A stretch of DNA of 64,000 nt from contig JADWOT020000008.1 of NCBI GenBank assembly GCA_036345935.2, forward strand, positions 3,885,114 to 3,949,113, read 5' to 3'. This document shows positions 45,649 through 58,493 of the stretch, piece after piece. Every line of letters begins with the position of its first letter. Positions within the stretch are counted from its first letter, which is position 1. Below the pieces are notes generated by a model. It searched no databases. It saw nothing but the letters and a program-made list of their open reading frames with translations, and had not been told where the DNA came from. The position numbers and the translations under genes are program-made. This stretch comes from Taenia hydatigena. Its lineage: Eukaryota; Platyhelminthes; Cestoda; Cyclophyllidea; Taeniidae.

Positions 45649-48600
45649 ATGTTGACGGGTCATGTGAGAGCTCCTCTCATTGTACCCCTTCGACTTCCGA
45701 TCGAGGGTCAGCACAAAAATTCGATTGACAGCTCTACCCAAGTGGAAATCTCCACTGACACTCCCTTGGCACGTGTCTACTTCACAATTGATGGATCTAG
45801 GCCGGATCCCACCTCATGGAAGCCTCATCATCCACAGTCTGGTCCAACCTACCTTTTTGAAAGGCCATTCACCCTTCCACCCGGCGTAAAAACCATCAAG
45901 GCGATAGCCTTTATCTCGTTAGTGGTGCTCCGTTTTTACTACTTGAATTGCTTCAGCAGCGTCGTTTTCGCGCTATCGCTTAGAAACGTTACTTTATCTT
46001 CTTGTCGTTGCAGTGAAACTAATCAAGAGAGCAATGTTGTAACAAAGACCCTTGATGTTCTGGCAGATTCAAGAGAGAGTGTTAATGGCAATGAGCTACG
46101 TCCCAGATCGGTTGACTATGATTTCTTGGATGAATTTAAAAACGACAAGACGAAGGTCAGTTTCTCCACTTGTATTTTATTGTATTAAATTTATCTATGC
46201 GCTCATAAATAGCATTATATATTCTTTTGCTCTTTTTATAGATGCCTGTTAGAGATGCATGTCGTACGTATAGTTCGTTACCACGTCGAAAATCAATTGC
46301 TAATGGCAAGAAATCAAATTTGGTTTCCAAGTCGAAAAATAGTAAATTTACATCCCGTTTAGTTAACAATTCTTATGGAGATTCGTTATTTTTTGCTATT
46401 TTTTGAGCCTGCACACTCTAGGTGATCTCTTTGCACTTTTGAAATAGGCATTTTGCGAAGGTAAAGTTTATCCTCCCATTAGATCACTTAATAATTGCTT
46501 AACTATGTTCTGTTTGAAGTAACCACTTCTGTTTGGTGTGCTTTGAAGCCTCTTTGGTGATTGAAAAACAAAACTTGCCACGGATTCCCTGAAGTGATTT
46601 GAGGCTGGTAGGGGCTCGTGAGCCGCAGCTGTTTGTCTATCCGTCGGCATGGTACCTCTGTTCGAGCCCTCGGCTCTTTTGCTCCTACTTTCCGATCCTC
46701 TTGTCACAAGGAATAAGCTGAGCCTAGTGGATGTAATTTGAGCTTATCTGCCTTGGAAGAAGAGGCGGTGGCAGAACGCACGACCTTAGTAGTAAATCAC
46801 ACGAAGATAAATCCAAAGTAGTGGAAAGCTCTATTTGTCATCATGAGTCATTTTTAACTAAATTTAGTGGGAATTAAATCGAGGAATGCAAACTACTTGA
46901 TTCACTTGTCGATGGCCATCTACCCAGTGTAACTTTATCAAGGTAGTCAGTCAGCCTGGAGGGAATCTTCTTCCTCCTGGGAGGTACAATAGACATTACA
47001 AAGTTTTGCTGTAAGATTTGGACTTTAAGTAGGGAAGGCGATAGTGGTCCACCTTCACTCCCCCCTGTCTCCCCTGATGGCGCTTCTTCAGACGGAATCT
47101 GCAAACTTGTCTCCTCTAGATGAAGTAGCAGACAGCAGATAGTAAAGATGGCTATCTCAATGAAAGAGCGTTCGAAGAGGCCGCAAGAATGGCCTTGCCT
47201 TAAATGGCTGCAGATTTTACAGTTTAGCTTCAGCTCGATATCATTAAGGGGTGTGACAAACCGTCCGTCATGCCTAATTTGTTTGCCTCTCTAACTTGTC
47301 AATGGGCGCTTTGTGCTTTGAAGTGGCTGCTAATGAGTTCTTTTGGCTCCCTCTGCTTCCCCATCCATCCGCTCTTTTTTTATTCTCGTTTTAGAAGAGA
47401 AACATGAACAGCACAATCCGCATACCGTAAGCCGCTTCTACTTTGTTAGCAATGTTTGAAACACTACACAGATCTTGTTGAGCTTTTTGTCCCACACATC
47501 CAATAAGTTGTTAAGGTGGATTCGACATGCCTAATTCAGCGTCTTGTGCGTCCCTAGGAGCAGACTGTAAGCGATTTGCTGTTCGGCGAGTAATCTAAAA
47601 AGAAATTGTAGGAATTTGAGTCTTCTCTAAGGGCGAAAAGCTATAATCCTAGCATGCCCTGAAGCACATGTCCCCTGGCACAGCCTCGACCGCCCGCTAA
47701 AACCTGAATCACGTCTTCCTATTTCCACCCTCACTTAAGAAACGAAATGAGCTGGTCACTGTTACTTTTTTAACCAGATTAAACCAGTCGCATTCAGCAC
47801 CTCTCCCGAATTTAGAGTAATGGGAAGGCATACTACTTATTAACGCACAAGAGCTGAAAGGCTGTTGGTGGGATTGAGTTGCTCGCGTAATTAAAAACAC
47901 ACTCAAAAAAATCTTAGGTGGCAAAGACATCCGTTTTTTGCGCCGCCTAATCTGTCTTCCATAGTTCTAGCAAGTGGCGCTACCTCAGCGTTTAGTACCG
48001 TTTTTTTTGCTTACTGTTTGGGTTTTAAATTTTCTTTTTAAGCAAGAACATCTCATTCCGAACAAAGGTAAGGCGATTCTCCTTTGGGATTTCCTTCCTA
48101 GACAAAGTGGAAGTTGAGAAGAGGTCCAAAAACGTTGATGTGAGTCAACATTTCTTGTAATTACGAAGAATTTCCAATGTCGCTTTTGCGTCATTTAGCT
48201 TGAGGGTGTTAAATACACTTTTTACATCTGAATATGTTGAATGGAACAAAACTAGGATGAACCTCTCGGGCCAGCTATGTGTTTCAACACAATGGAATAG
48301 TTTGTTTGCGTGTAAGACTGGCGGATTCTTATATTCAGACCTGAAATGTAATACAAACGGAGCAGAATCTCCATCACTTGATAGAAAGAGCACCAATAAT
48401 TACAGTCTTGATGTTCTACTATTCTAGCGAGATACTGATTTTGATTAATTTTATCAGGTTAAAAGCTAAAGAGATGAGATTCCTCTTAGACCAAGGCAGT
48501 CATGGGCATATCCCTTCTCTTTAAAAGTGCCTGGTCTATTTGCACATTGCGGTTCGGCTTATGTAAATGCTTCTTTCCAATTTAGAATGTCGTTCGGAGA

Positions 48601-51600
48601 CCATCAGTCTCACAATCACCTGATGGCAGATCCACCAAGACCTTGGAGACAACTGTAAGCAAGTCATTGTGGCTAAATGCATGTTGTTTGCCTGAACCAC
48701 TTTTTTGTTAAGGAATACTATTTTTTTGTGATTATAGTCGCAAAGACATGACCGCTCTTTCATGATTTCCGACGGAGTGGACAAACCAAGGAAAGTGCCA
48801 TTTAACGCAAACTTATGCCGTAACGATCGCCTGCAGAAGAAGGTTGACATTTTCAAGTATATTTCCGATTTGAATACTTTTTGGTCCTGAATGCTAAAGT
48901 ATCGTGTCATTTTATTTTACGCCTATTGTAAGTGAATGTATAAAATTAGTACTTAAATTACATAAGTAGCGTCTCTTCGAACGTTGTGAAGCTGTCCAAC
49001 ATGTCTGGCCTCAAGGCCCGTCGACGCTGACGCAGCATTCTGCGCGAAATGTGGCACCTCCTTGACACGACTACCGAGTCCCATCATGGTAGTAGATGCC
49101 GCTAAGTGTCTTGTTTGCGAATCACCTAAAGGTTACGTCAAAAAGGCGTTGGTGAGTTCATTACCCTTACATGACAGAGATAGGTACTTGTTGAAGGTGA
49201 TGGAGATATGTTTTGTTTTTTTTTTTCGTCAGATAGGTGAACCAGATAGTATGGATAGACGCCTATGCTCCGCATGTGGTTCGCTCAATCCAACTCGAGT
49301 CAAGTTCTGTCTCACCTGTGAAGCAGTTCTTCCCCTTACCGCAGATAATCTAGTAAACATCTCCTCACTCCTTCGTAAATCGCTGGATTCGCCGCCTCCA
49401 CCACCTCTTACCTCCACCCATACAGCGTCTCCCAATCGGGTGGTGGTCAATTGTCGAATCTGCTCGCGGCAGAACTCATTGGGTGCGCGGTTCTGTGACT
49501 GGTGTGGCATTCAAGATCCTTGTGAGGTTGACCTAGCAAGTCAACTCCAGAGTTGCTCAGTTTGTCCCAAGTGCTTCTGGCAAGCACCACGTGACTCACA
49601 TTTTTGTTCTCAGTGTGGATTCGGTTTTGCTGGAGCCTCTGAAATCTCCTCTGCGTGTGACTTTTCGCTGGGTAAGTCATCTTTCATTCAGTGGATGAAA
49701 TGTCTTTTTGTCTGAGGTTCTTGCACACCCGCGAGGCTGCCAGGCTAGCCAGCATCTTTTGCTAATTTGACCAAGACTCTTGGAATTTTGGATGCATAGG
49801 ACCCAGCGCTCGCATCTCTGAGTCGAGAAACCACTCACTACTCTCACTGACTCCGCGTACAAACAGAACCGTGTCCACCCAAACTGTGGGGCTTTTCTAC
49901 CCCGGAGGAGGTCGCAGCAAGCCAGCCAGACTCCCTGATTGCTCTACCAAGAGCCCAGTCAAATCGCGACCCCATATGATGGGCTTTATCAGTCCAGGCA
50001 AAGGTTTGTGCACAACGCTTAGCTTTGGCCTATAGTTTGGTAATGAAGGAAATTCGTGACTGCATCCACCATCAGTCTACCTCACTGTTTCATGTGTGTA
50101 ATTTGCTCTTTATGAGGTCGCTATGTCGGACCAAAGCATAATTATAGATCTAAGGGATTTCTTTCCGACATCATTTAATCCGAGTATGTCACACATTTGT
50201 GACACTGCTGCTTAACACTCTAACTAAACCTGTTTCCCATTAATGCAGCCTACGCAAAATAACCTCTGGTAATGTCTCATTGCTCAGACAATAAAGTACT
50301 AAAAATCACCCTATCTAGAACCAATTTTTGCGTTCTCAAAGTTAAATTGTAAAGTAATTGACCACCTATTCATCCCATGTGGTCAGGTTAATCGAGCGTT
50401 TCGTCAATCTGGCGTATCATTTCTGGATGGTTTCTTAAAAATCTACTGAATAAATGAGGTTATTCTAGATAGAATCTATGAAACGCCATTCAGTCAGCCA
50501 TGGAATCAGCCGGGCTTAGAAACTACCTATTTTGCACTGCGAGGTCACCTTTTTCCTAGTTTATTCTTTGCGATTTGGTACATTAAAAAAAACAGGGTCA
50601 AACAGTATGCGTGAAACATGAATGGATTTGCAGTTTTACAAAATTACGATTTTCATAATATCTTTTTGCATTATTTACTTTGAGACTAAAACTAGAAGCC
50701 GAGTCTTTTAATGAGTATCAGGAGATAAGTGACAAATCGAATGAGTAAATCGAAGGTGGACTGCATCTTCTAGTTGGTGTTTGACGTCTACCTGTAATGC
50801 GCTTTGTTCATCTCTTATTCCCACCAAGGTTTGTGGCGAATGCAACTTGAACACGTAGTGGCGCATGTGAAGGCTTACACAAGAAATAATGTGGACTTCC
50901 AAAAGGCAGTCGGTGAACCACGAATGGGGAAGGTATATTGAATAATTTCCAAAGACATTTAAGCTTTTGGGGAGTGTTATTTTTAACGGCCGTGATTTTC
51001 TTGCATTTTCATCAGCTTAGTGTTTTTCTGTTGTCTCTAAACACAATAGCATACCAATAGGTCATTTATTAGGTCTGTTTTACAGTGAGTAATGGTAGTA
51101 TCGTCCTGAGACACCTCACACCTTTCATCAGATGGCTTTATAACCTAATAGCTTATGTACGCGGACTTGGATGAGAGTCAACCAGACGAGGTGGCAATTT
51201 GCTTCACGTTCAAGCGTCACAGTTCCCTGCCGCGGGTCTGTGCGTTCGGTGAGACCTCGATCGGCGTGGCGGAGGACGGTGATCGAATGAGCCCTAGCTT
51301 CCCTACCGCCATCCCACGATCTCGATGCCAGAATAACAATAGCAACACCGCCGAAATTGTCCATCCCTTGCGGGCGGCCAGCACGCCAATCTCCCAATGC
51401 GATGCATCCTCTCCAGGTGCCTACTGGAGTCCATGTGTTACTAGGTCGTGTATTTTATTATTTGTTTTCTAGACTATGCATTTTTTAAAGGTGGTAATGC
51501 TATCAAGTCTCTTGTTTCACCGTCAGTGGATCAACCCTTCCGATCCTCCCCACCGAACACAAACACAACTGACGGTACCTTCCAGAGAGGGTTGGGTAAA

Positions 51601-51755
51601 TTGCAGGTAATAGGTGTTCTATTTAATGTGCTACCTCTTTTTATTTAATAGATGTGTATCTAAACACTCAGGTTTCTCATAAGGTATTGGATGTTTCGTT
51701 TATGAAGGACTCGTCACAGGGACACAAAGGGAACACGAGCGCCGTGGAATGTTAA
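45649..51755 (+). CDS. DZANK1: DZANK1, double zinc ribbon protein (ankyrin part not found)
   Basis: In vertebrates DZANK1 works in ciliary/dynein transport. Ten exons join in phase: 45649-45917, 46014-46155, 46242-46267, 48992-49151, 49233-49671, 49800-50003, 50829-50932, 51152-51416, 51491-51606, 51672-51755. Product ~602 aa. The N-terminus has the beta-hexosaminidase-C-like module (IVPLRLP, YFTIDGSRPDP, VKTIKAIAF). Then come paired zinc ribbons: CPTCLASRPVDA..FCAKCG, LCSACGSLNP..FCLTCE, CRICSRQNS..FCDWCG and CPKCFWQAP..FCSQCG. Next are TQTVGLFYP and LWRMQLEHVVAHV..EPRMGK, both matching the human protein in order. Human DZANK1 then has ankyrin repeats, but none is seen here. The last exon reads to a stop after VSHKVLD; splicing at its internal AAG|GTATTG to unseen exons remains possible. 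The small exon 3 and the exon 4 acceptor are the weakest parts. Confidence 0.85.
46268..48991. other. Long intron 3 of DZANK1 (2.7 kb)
   Basis: No TRIM copy or convincing exon lies inside. A GTTCGAGCCC box at 46660-46669 resembles a pol III B box, but no matching A box or tRNA cloverleaf could be drawn. Confidence 0.45.
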
Positions 51756-53902
51756 AATAACTGTAGACGATTTCGTGAGGAAATGGCAAGATTCTTTCTC
51801 TAGCTGCCTCCACGTCTACTTCAATTTTATCTCCCAAATGCCTCTTTCCAACAGTGAAGTCTAAGAAGAGTTGGAAAAGTATCACTACTGGGGAAACATG
51901 GAGGCTGGATGGATTATAAATGAGGCAATGCGTCCCTCCCCCTTCATCTTGCGTTGCATCGTAAGGATACAATAGTCTCTCTCTTCCGACTGTGCAGCTA
52001 GTCTTGTCTGTTTCTCAAGATGCCTTATAGCCAGAGAAAAAAGCGCGATGCCAAAATCAGCTACGGAAGGCCAAGGCAACAGAAACAGAACGTACTCTAC
52101 TTTCCAGATCAAACACGCACAAAAGTAATTAAATTGGATACGGTTGTAGATGACCAAATATGGCTAGTGATTGCTCAAGAGTCAATCAGACGTATACTCA
52201 TGCATCCGACTGTCAATGAACGTCATTTGGTTATCTTAGCCTGTGGCTATGACCACGTGTAGGTAGGTACGCATGTCACCACCCATTCAGTAAGAACTCG
52301 TCCCAACAGTTTAGTGTCTCCCAGTGACCAGTTGTACCTCCAGTTCGCCTCAAACACAAGCAAATCAGCCTGGCCTTGTAGGGATAAGGTGAGATGGAAG
52401 GTGGATGGGTGGTTTGTGGACAATACCATAAAGGTCATCCCTCATCACACATCAATCAGTCAGTCAAAAGCGCATGTGGATAGGATTTATTGGAAACGAT
52501 GATGAAGGACTGAGTACCTTCCTGACTTTGATCCGATTGCCCATCTGTCTGCCTTGGTGTTGCCTCCTTCCACCACACCTTCGCCAAATCCTGTCTAGCA
52601 AATGCTACGGGAGGCTTTTGGAACTGTGGAAACGAGTCGATCTCAGTTCGTATCGTGCCCACCACTTCTCTACAAGTTCAAAATTAGGCAAAGTAGTGTG
52701 GAGCACTATTAAGGGTGCCGTGCCAATGGACTGATGCACATCTATGCCTCAGAAGTCCTTACTCATTGGAAGTTATCGCAGATATTATCGTGCTTGATTT
52801 TCACAAGCAATGCAACGCTCCGCTTGGAAGGCATCATCCAGTTGATTCTAGAGAAAATTATGCTAAGTAGACCATGATCGTTGTATATTCCAACCAGATT
52901 CAGCAAAAAATTCTGCCATTTCATCATTTTCATAGTGCTACGAGTGGTGTCACAAATGTGTGATGCTCGGATCTTCATAGTTAAGTATGGCATCAGAAAC
53001 ATGTGAATTGGTCTCATCATAAGTTTGTGAATCACAGTGAAAACTGATCCATGTTTGAAAATGCTTCCAGCCTGAGAAGCTGCCATTTTTCGCATATTTT
53101 CCACGAGCGTAATCAGTCTTCCCGACCCCTGAGTCATACACTGGGTCCGAACCGGATAGTAACAACGCAGCCTTTTCCTAATCGCATTCTTTTTTTTCAA
53201 TTGAGGCCCACTTCAAAGTTTGAGAGAAGATCGTGCATGGAATGGCCCTTCCTCTACAACTCGGCAGTTCACGTGAATCCACTCCTCGTTGCAGAAAGCA
53301 TTTTGCGGACAACGAGTCTCGCCGACAGACTGTTGATTCGAAAGCCTGATGTGCATCAAACACACTCGTGCACACACACATACACTTTAAGTTTGCTCAA
53401 ATACCACCTGTCCTCCCACTTGCACATACACACACCTTACATGAGATTTATGGTGATATCCATTTGGCGTGCATTGACGGTCCCAAGATATGAGACCTAA
53501 AAACGCCTGACAGGGGGGTCAGCAGCTTCGTATTCTACCTAACCATCTAGCCTTCCCTAGCGATAAAGGGCTGTGTCCAAGATACGGTTGATGAATGAAC
53601 CCCGAGAAGCTAACTGCGGCTTTTCTAGAAGATGGTGTATTTGTGGTTACATTATTGTAATGGGTGCGTTGAAGAGCGTCCGCAAAGGTACGAGAGGGTG
53701 GCGTGACATGATCAGGACCTGTCGCTGATTCACATACTGATGCAACGTTTATCATACAAACTAACTTCTTTAATTGCATTATTGCACTTGACTATTAACA
53801 TTTCGCCGGGGAGTAGGTACGCAAAGAGGATTTGGGATAGCGCGTCAATTTAGGCTCTGATCTTCAAAAAAGCTCTGTGGAACTTCATCCTAAGCAAGGT
53901 GA
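51756..53902. other. Convergent intergenic region, DZANK1 / AP1S
   Basis: I looked here for DZANK1 ankyrin exons and found no ankyrin-like motif on the plus strand. Several open stretches exist on both strands (for example 52020-52262 plus and 52763-53200 minus), but none matches a family or shows consistent splice sites. A short CA-rich run is present at about 53370-53435. Confidence 0.4.
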
Positions 53903-54424
53903 TTAATAGGAGAGGAACTGAACAACCTCTTGAAGCATGTCCTGGGCGTCAACAGCCGCCATTATACTTCGGTAGCCTGTTTCCTCGACTTCGCCTGCGA
54001 AAAGGTATTCGTCAAGTACGAAGTAGGCTTTTTCAAAGTGGAAAATTATATCGAGTTCGCACACCTTAGAATTGAAACGGCAAAACAGGAGTGCATACGT
54101 TTCCAAAGTATTTGTCGAGTATTTCGACATAGCGATGGATAATCTCCAATGTCAAGAGCTCATTGTCCTCGGGTTCAATGGCACAAAGGAAGTAGAGACT
54201 GGCATATCTAAAGAGGAATATATGGCGAACTAACAGTCGTACCGTCGGTACACCAACTTCATGTCCTTCCACTCGAGAAAAGAAGACATCTTAGGTTTGC
54301 GGGCAAGAACCAGAGCCATAACTTCCCGTAAAATTGACTTTTTCTCTTTGTCAGTGTACGAGACAAACCATTTTTGTAGTCTCACTTTACCCTGGCGACT
54401 AAAAAGCGCCAGAAAACGAATCAT
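53903..54424 (-). CDS. AP1S: AP-1 complex subunit sigma
   Basis: The small subunit of the clathrin adaptor AP-1, which sorts cargo between the trans-Golgi and endosomes. Three exons: 54243-54424, 54099-54207, 53903-54064, with introns of 35 and 34 nt; product 150 aa. It matches AP-1 sigma nearly throughout: [56 protein letters not shown] and [19 protein letters not shown] and ARKPKM separate it from the AP-2 sigma subunit (NRAGK). The C-terminus is short, ending [12 protein letters not shown] where vertebrate AP1S continues about ten residues. A splice donor at GAG|GTTGTT could lead to an alternative last exon that I did not find. It is divergent with LLPH, 637 bp between start codons. Confidence 0.95.
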
Positions 54425-55061
54425 TCTGCTGCAGCAAAAGATAAGAATATTGAGGCGATTCCATCGAATCAGAACAGCAAAATAAGCTAGAACCCACCCT
54501 ATTAAACCGACCCCAAACCGCTACCGATAGCCCGTCACAAAAAGGGAGAAAACTATTTCCTAAAAGCAGCGCCACTTGAGGAGGCTATAAACAAAATAAT
54601 AAGGACTTAACTGATGCCTTACTACTTCCATATAAAGACGTGAAAACGGTTCGCAGATACTTTTCAATGCCGTGACTATTAAAAGTACTTTAGTGTAAGC
54701 AAATGATTTTTCTGGAATATAAGCAAATCGAACTAGAAATTACAACAATCGTTATCGTAAAACTGCAAAAAACTTCTAAAAATTGCTACTTATTAAATTT
54801 ATGCAGAAAAAGAAGTTGGTATTTTAAGTCGGCTTGCGCTTTTATTGACGAACTAATCCAAATTCTACAATGCACTTGCAAGTTAAGAATCAAGAAACTG
54901 TGTGAAAAAAATTATATATTGTGGGCAGCATTAAATGTGTAGCTTGTTTTTTTATATTTTAGCCGGAAAACTGAGGCTTTTAACCAAAGTCATCACGATT
55001 AACATTGTGTTTTATTAATCTGTTCGCGGGTCGTCCTTTTCGTTTCGGTAGAGCGCGTGGG
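54425..55061. other. Divergent promoter region between AP1S and LLPH
   Basis: These 637 bp are very AT-rich. They separate two genes transcribed away from each other. A TTTTTTTATATTTTAG acceptor (ending ~54962) lies about 100 nt before the LLPH ATG and may close a 5' UTR intron or accept a leader. Confidence 0.5.
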
Positions 55062-55424
55062 ATGGCGAAAAGTAGTCGTAGTAAGATCAAGAGAAAGTTT
55101 AGGGGGATGAAGCGGCATACGATTAAGTCGAAGTCTGCTGCTCTACTTAAAAAGGTTATAAATATGCCTGTGGGGGGCACAGGCCTGCCTTATGTCGATG
55201 CCTCGAAGGCAAAGGCAATTGAAATTGTAAAGGGAGAGGAAGGTGCGCCCGTTCTCATACCGAATCATTTCTTTGTAGTGGTGAGGACTGAAGGCAAAAA
55301 AAAGCCTCCTTTGATGAATGAACATGGGAATTATCCTATATGGATGAATAAGAGGGAGATGCGTCGGCATATTAGTCAACGGAAGCGTATCCTTCGCAAG
55401 AAAATTAAATTGAACAATAAGTAG
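55062..55424 (+). CDS. LLPH: LLP homolog (LLPH), nucleolar basic protein
   Basis: LLPH is a small, very basic nucleolar protein (learning-associated protein family) linked to ribosome biogenesis. This single exon encodes 120 aa. The start at 55062 gives MAKSSRSKIKRKFRGMKR, matching the family N-terminus MAKS.RSK.KRK. The C-terminus has the second family hallmark, LMNEHGNYPIWMN, followed by a run of Arg/Lys (KRILRKKIK). The open frame extends 19 codons upstream of this ATG, but the family N-terminus decides the start. Confidence 0.93.
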   Translation: MAKSSRSKIKRKFRGMKRHTIKSKSAALLKKVINMPVGGTGLPYVDASKAKAIEIVKGEEGAPVLIPNHFFVVVRTEGKKKPPLMNEHGNYPIWMNKREMRRHISQRKRILRKKIKLNNK

Positions 55425-58400
55425 ATAATGAAGACTCGCTTAACCTTGTACATGTTCTGTGAGTGTATTTGCTGTTTCTGGGGTCGTGTTGTTCTATCAG
55501 GCTTAACTCTTTGTTGGCGGAGGTAGCTGATTAACAAGTGGCTGTGAAGTTGTCTGTTGTAGGTTCTTTTAAAATACACTTAGCTCATAAGACACTCGTG
55601 TTCTGGATGGGCTCCTCGCGTGTTTTATTATTGCATCAAGAGTGTTCCACATCTTGGTTATGCGCGCTGGATACGCTCAAGGTCAACTTCCTAATTCGGC
55701 TCCTGTCGTGAGAAGCTTATCACGTCTCGTGTTTCCTTCAAGTTATGTATGTATTCACGTGATTGGTATTTCTTGTCCTTACGGACCAGTGTCTAGGTTT
55801 TCTCCGCGTTTCCCGTTATTTTTAATGTTATCTGTAAGTATTTTCTATAACGTCATCACCTGTCATGGTTTATGTTCATTGGGCTACTTTTTTCCAAGCT
55901 AAGCAATCAAGACTGGCTTTGTAGTTGCTCATCAGATTCATTTTGGCTTGTGTTATTTGGTTCTTTATTAGGACCGTGGCTGAATGCTGTTACCAAGGCC
56001 GAATACATTTTTGCTCCCACTCCTTCGTCATTATTATGGCAGTTATGTGGTCATGGGTGATTTTTGAGACTCTGGTTTGGTCTTAGCAAGGCTCTGCATC
56101 CTTACTTGTTCCTCATATGGATAGTCGCAAACTCATCTTCAGCAAGCGCTCTGTTCTACCGTAATGGAAGTAGTGAGCGGACGCTTAAATCACAGATAAT
56201 GCTTGCATTGCTCGTCATGTGCTGCCGCCTTCCCTTGGCTGAGTGGCGCCGCAAATCCCATTCAAATCAAGTGTTATGTACTCACTTACCCACCGGAATT
56301 GACGGGTGGATGTCAGCCAAACCGTGTGGTTTTGTATCCAATCTTCGGACAGTTCTGTGATAGTTGGCGGCGAATTTTGGCCACGGATTTAGATTTAATT
56401 GAGACACTGACTACTATGCCATTCGTACAACCAAAATGGCATCACTAACATCCTCAACCTTGATTCCTGAAAGAGAAGCCTTCTCCGTGCGAATAATCTC
56501 AATTTGTTTGTAAATTGTCAAGTCGTATCTTTAATCAGGTACTGTTTATTCTACTGAAATACTACTGTGGGTTCTGGAATTAATTCAAACACTGGAATCG
56601 ATGTGGCTCTAAGTCAAAGGGGTGTGCTAAGGTCATTGGTAGGGTAAATGAGCAAATGAAGTAGGGGACCTCACGTTGAATGCCTTTTCGGTCAGCAATT
56701 GTCGTACTCTGCTACCAGAGGTTGATTGGCAACATCTACGCTGAAGCTCTCGACGGACATGGCTAGGCTTGATGCCAGGCGCGGGGGATGTGTCTGTGCA
56801 CGGGCGGCAAAGTCCACCAGCATGCAGTTACCAAAGTTGATTCGGGATGAGAACTACCAGGAGTTATAAATCCGGCACCATAATTGTAGCAGGTGCTATT
56901 TTTGGACCCCTTGGTGCGGGATACAGGGAAGAGTCGTGTTTCTGTGACGCACTGGAGCGGGACAGTGTAAATTGGTTGAGTCATTTTAATGTCCATTGTA
57001 AGGTGCTGATGTTGCGTGTCCTGGATGACCATCCAACAATCAAGAGGTGGGGGGTAAATATAAGGGATACGAAAGGCGTGATGAGCTCGTTTACTAGGGC
57101 AAAAATACCCATGAAAGATCAACCAACCTTCGTCGAGGTCATTGGGTGTTCGGCTGCACCATCTCGGGGCTTGGTGATTAATCCATCAAAGTTGTGGCTT
57201 AGAGGCTCAAAAACGCTTTGTAGGGAGGCAGTAACCGAGAATGGAATGAGCGTTAATTTTTTTAAAGCAGTTGTTTACAAATGGAATCCTCCAAAGAGAA
57301 GTTATTAAAAGGTCCTATCTAGGGGTTGAACATATTACTTATTCGGAATAAGTCATAATTCAGTAGGCAGGTAAAAAACACATGGAAATCCTTTTCAAAA
57401 GCTGTGAAATTTTTTACCTTGGACTTAATGGAATGATTAAGACCAATTAGAAGACAATTTTTGTGGGGACGGACCCTTATGATTGCATAGAGACTGCGTT
57501 CGAGCGGGTCTTTGACACAAGAATTAGGTTATTCTAGTGTACGCTTTACGATATACCTCTTGTGTCTTCATGACGAGGCACAAACTTGCACTCACCGCTT
57601 TTAGCCACTTTATTATATTCAAAAACGAACGTTCCTATCTTAGCCACCTTAGCCCATTTTCGCTTCGCATTTATCTGTTGTCTATCACCCATCGTTTAAC
57701 CCTTATCATCCATTTGCCATGTGGCGGTGTAATTCTCCAGTTCTGATATCAAGAAGAGGCGACAGTAGTGCAGAGTGACCGCACCAGGTTAAAATGAGGA
57801 AATCATGGAGATTGTAATTGTCAGCTTCGCCTTACTCCTCCTCCTCTCCCCATACTTGGTAGAGGTTGTGCGTTGTGATGATGTTCGAGGATAAGGAGAA
57901 GAAGAGAATTTCTATCCGACCGGCCAACTAGTTGTATCCATTTCCCAAGAGGAAATTTTCTTCTCCGTCTGCCAGTTGTATTGCGCTGCATCGGCTGAAC
58001 AGACATAAGACGTGATTGCTCTTCCGCCTTCACTGGGATAAAATATGCCATTAAGCAATTATGATGGTGCCGGGAAGAATATAAATCTGAGGATAAATTT
58101 GTTGGCAAAAACCCTAGGGATGGATGACATGGTCGAGAGTATCTACAAAAAAACGGTATAGAAGTTCCAAATCTCCTTGTGTCTCAGTAGTGATTTGTAA
58201 AATTGACGACATTACTTTAGGCCAGGAGGGAAACGATTTGGATGCAGGTAATTTCTACGCAAACCTTTGCATAACATTTGCCAACTATTTGGTCATTGGG
58301 AAAAAAATTGATGAACCAATCAGCAAATAACGGCGGAGTAGCCAATCACAATGTCCGGGGGTGTAGAAACGCCTCCAAGATGTGCCTACCGATGTACGGC

Positions 58401-58493
58401 GCAAAAGAAGCTTAAAAACCGACTGGACAGCACGTGCCCCTGCGAGTGTTGGCACACTTCACACCTTTTCCTTCTCGGTTGTGGCGCCTAGCG
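55425..58493. other. Gene-poor 3 kb between LLPH and the SLC6 gene
   Basis: No gene, RNA or TRIM copy is supported. The longest open stretch (56847-57308 plus, 153 codons) has no recognisable motif and a competing minus-strand frame, so I do not call it. Another open piece at 56203-56448 is likewise unassigned. The 3' UTR of LLPH and the promoter of the transporter must lie here. Confidence 0.4.

Noticed and set aside
46600..46720. tRNA or tRNA-derived SINE suggested by GTTCGAGCCC
   Set aside because: No A box at the right distance and no cloverleaf could be drawn. A tRNA search program would settle it.
52763..53200. Minus-strand 145-codon ORF
   Set aside because: Composition and sequence match no family and it has no splice partners or good start context.
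56847..57308. Plus-strand 153-codon ORF
   Set aside because: No motif recognised and the opposite strand is also open over much of it. Expression data would be needed to call it.
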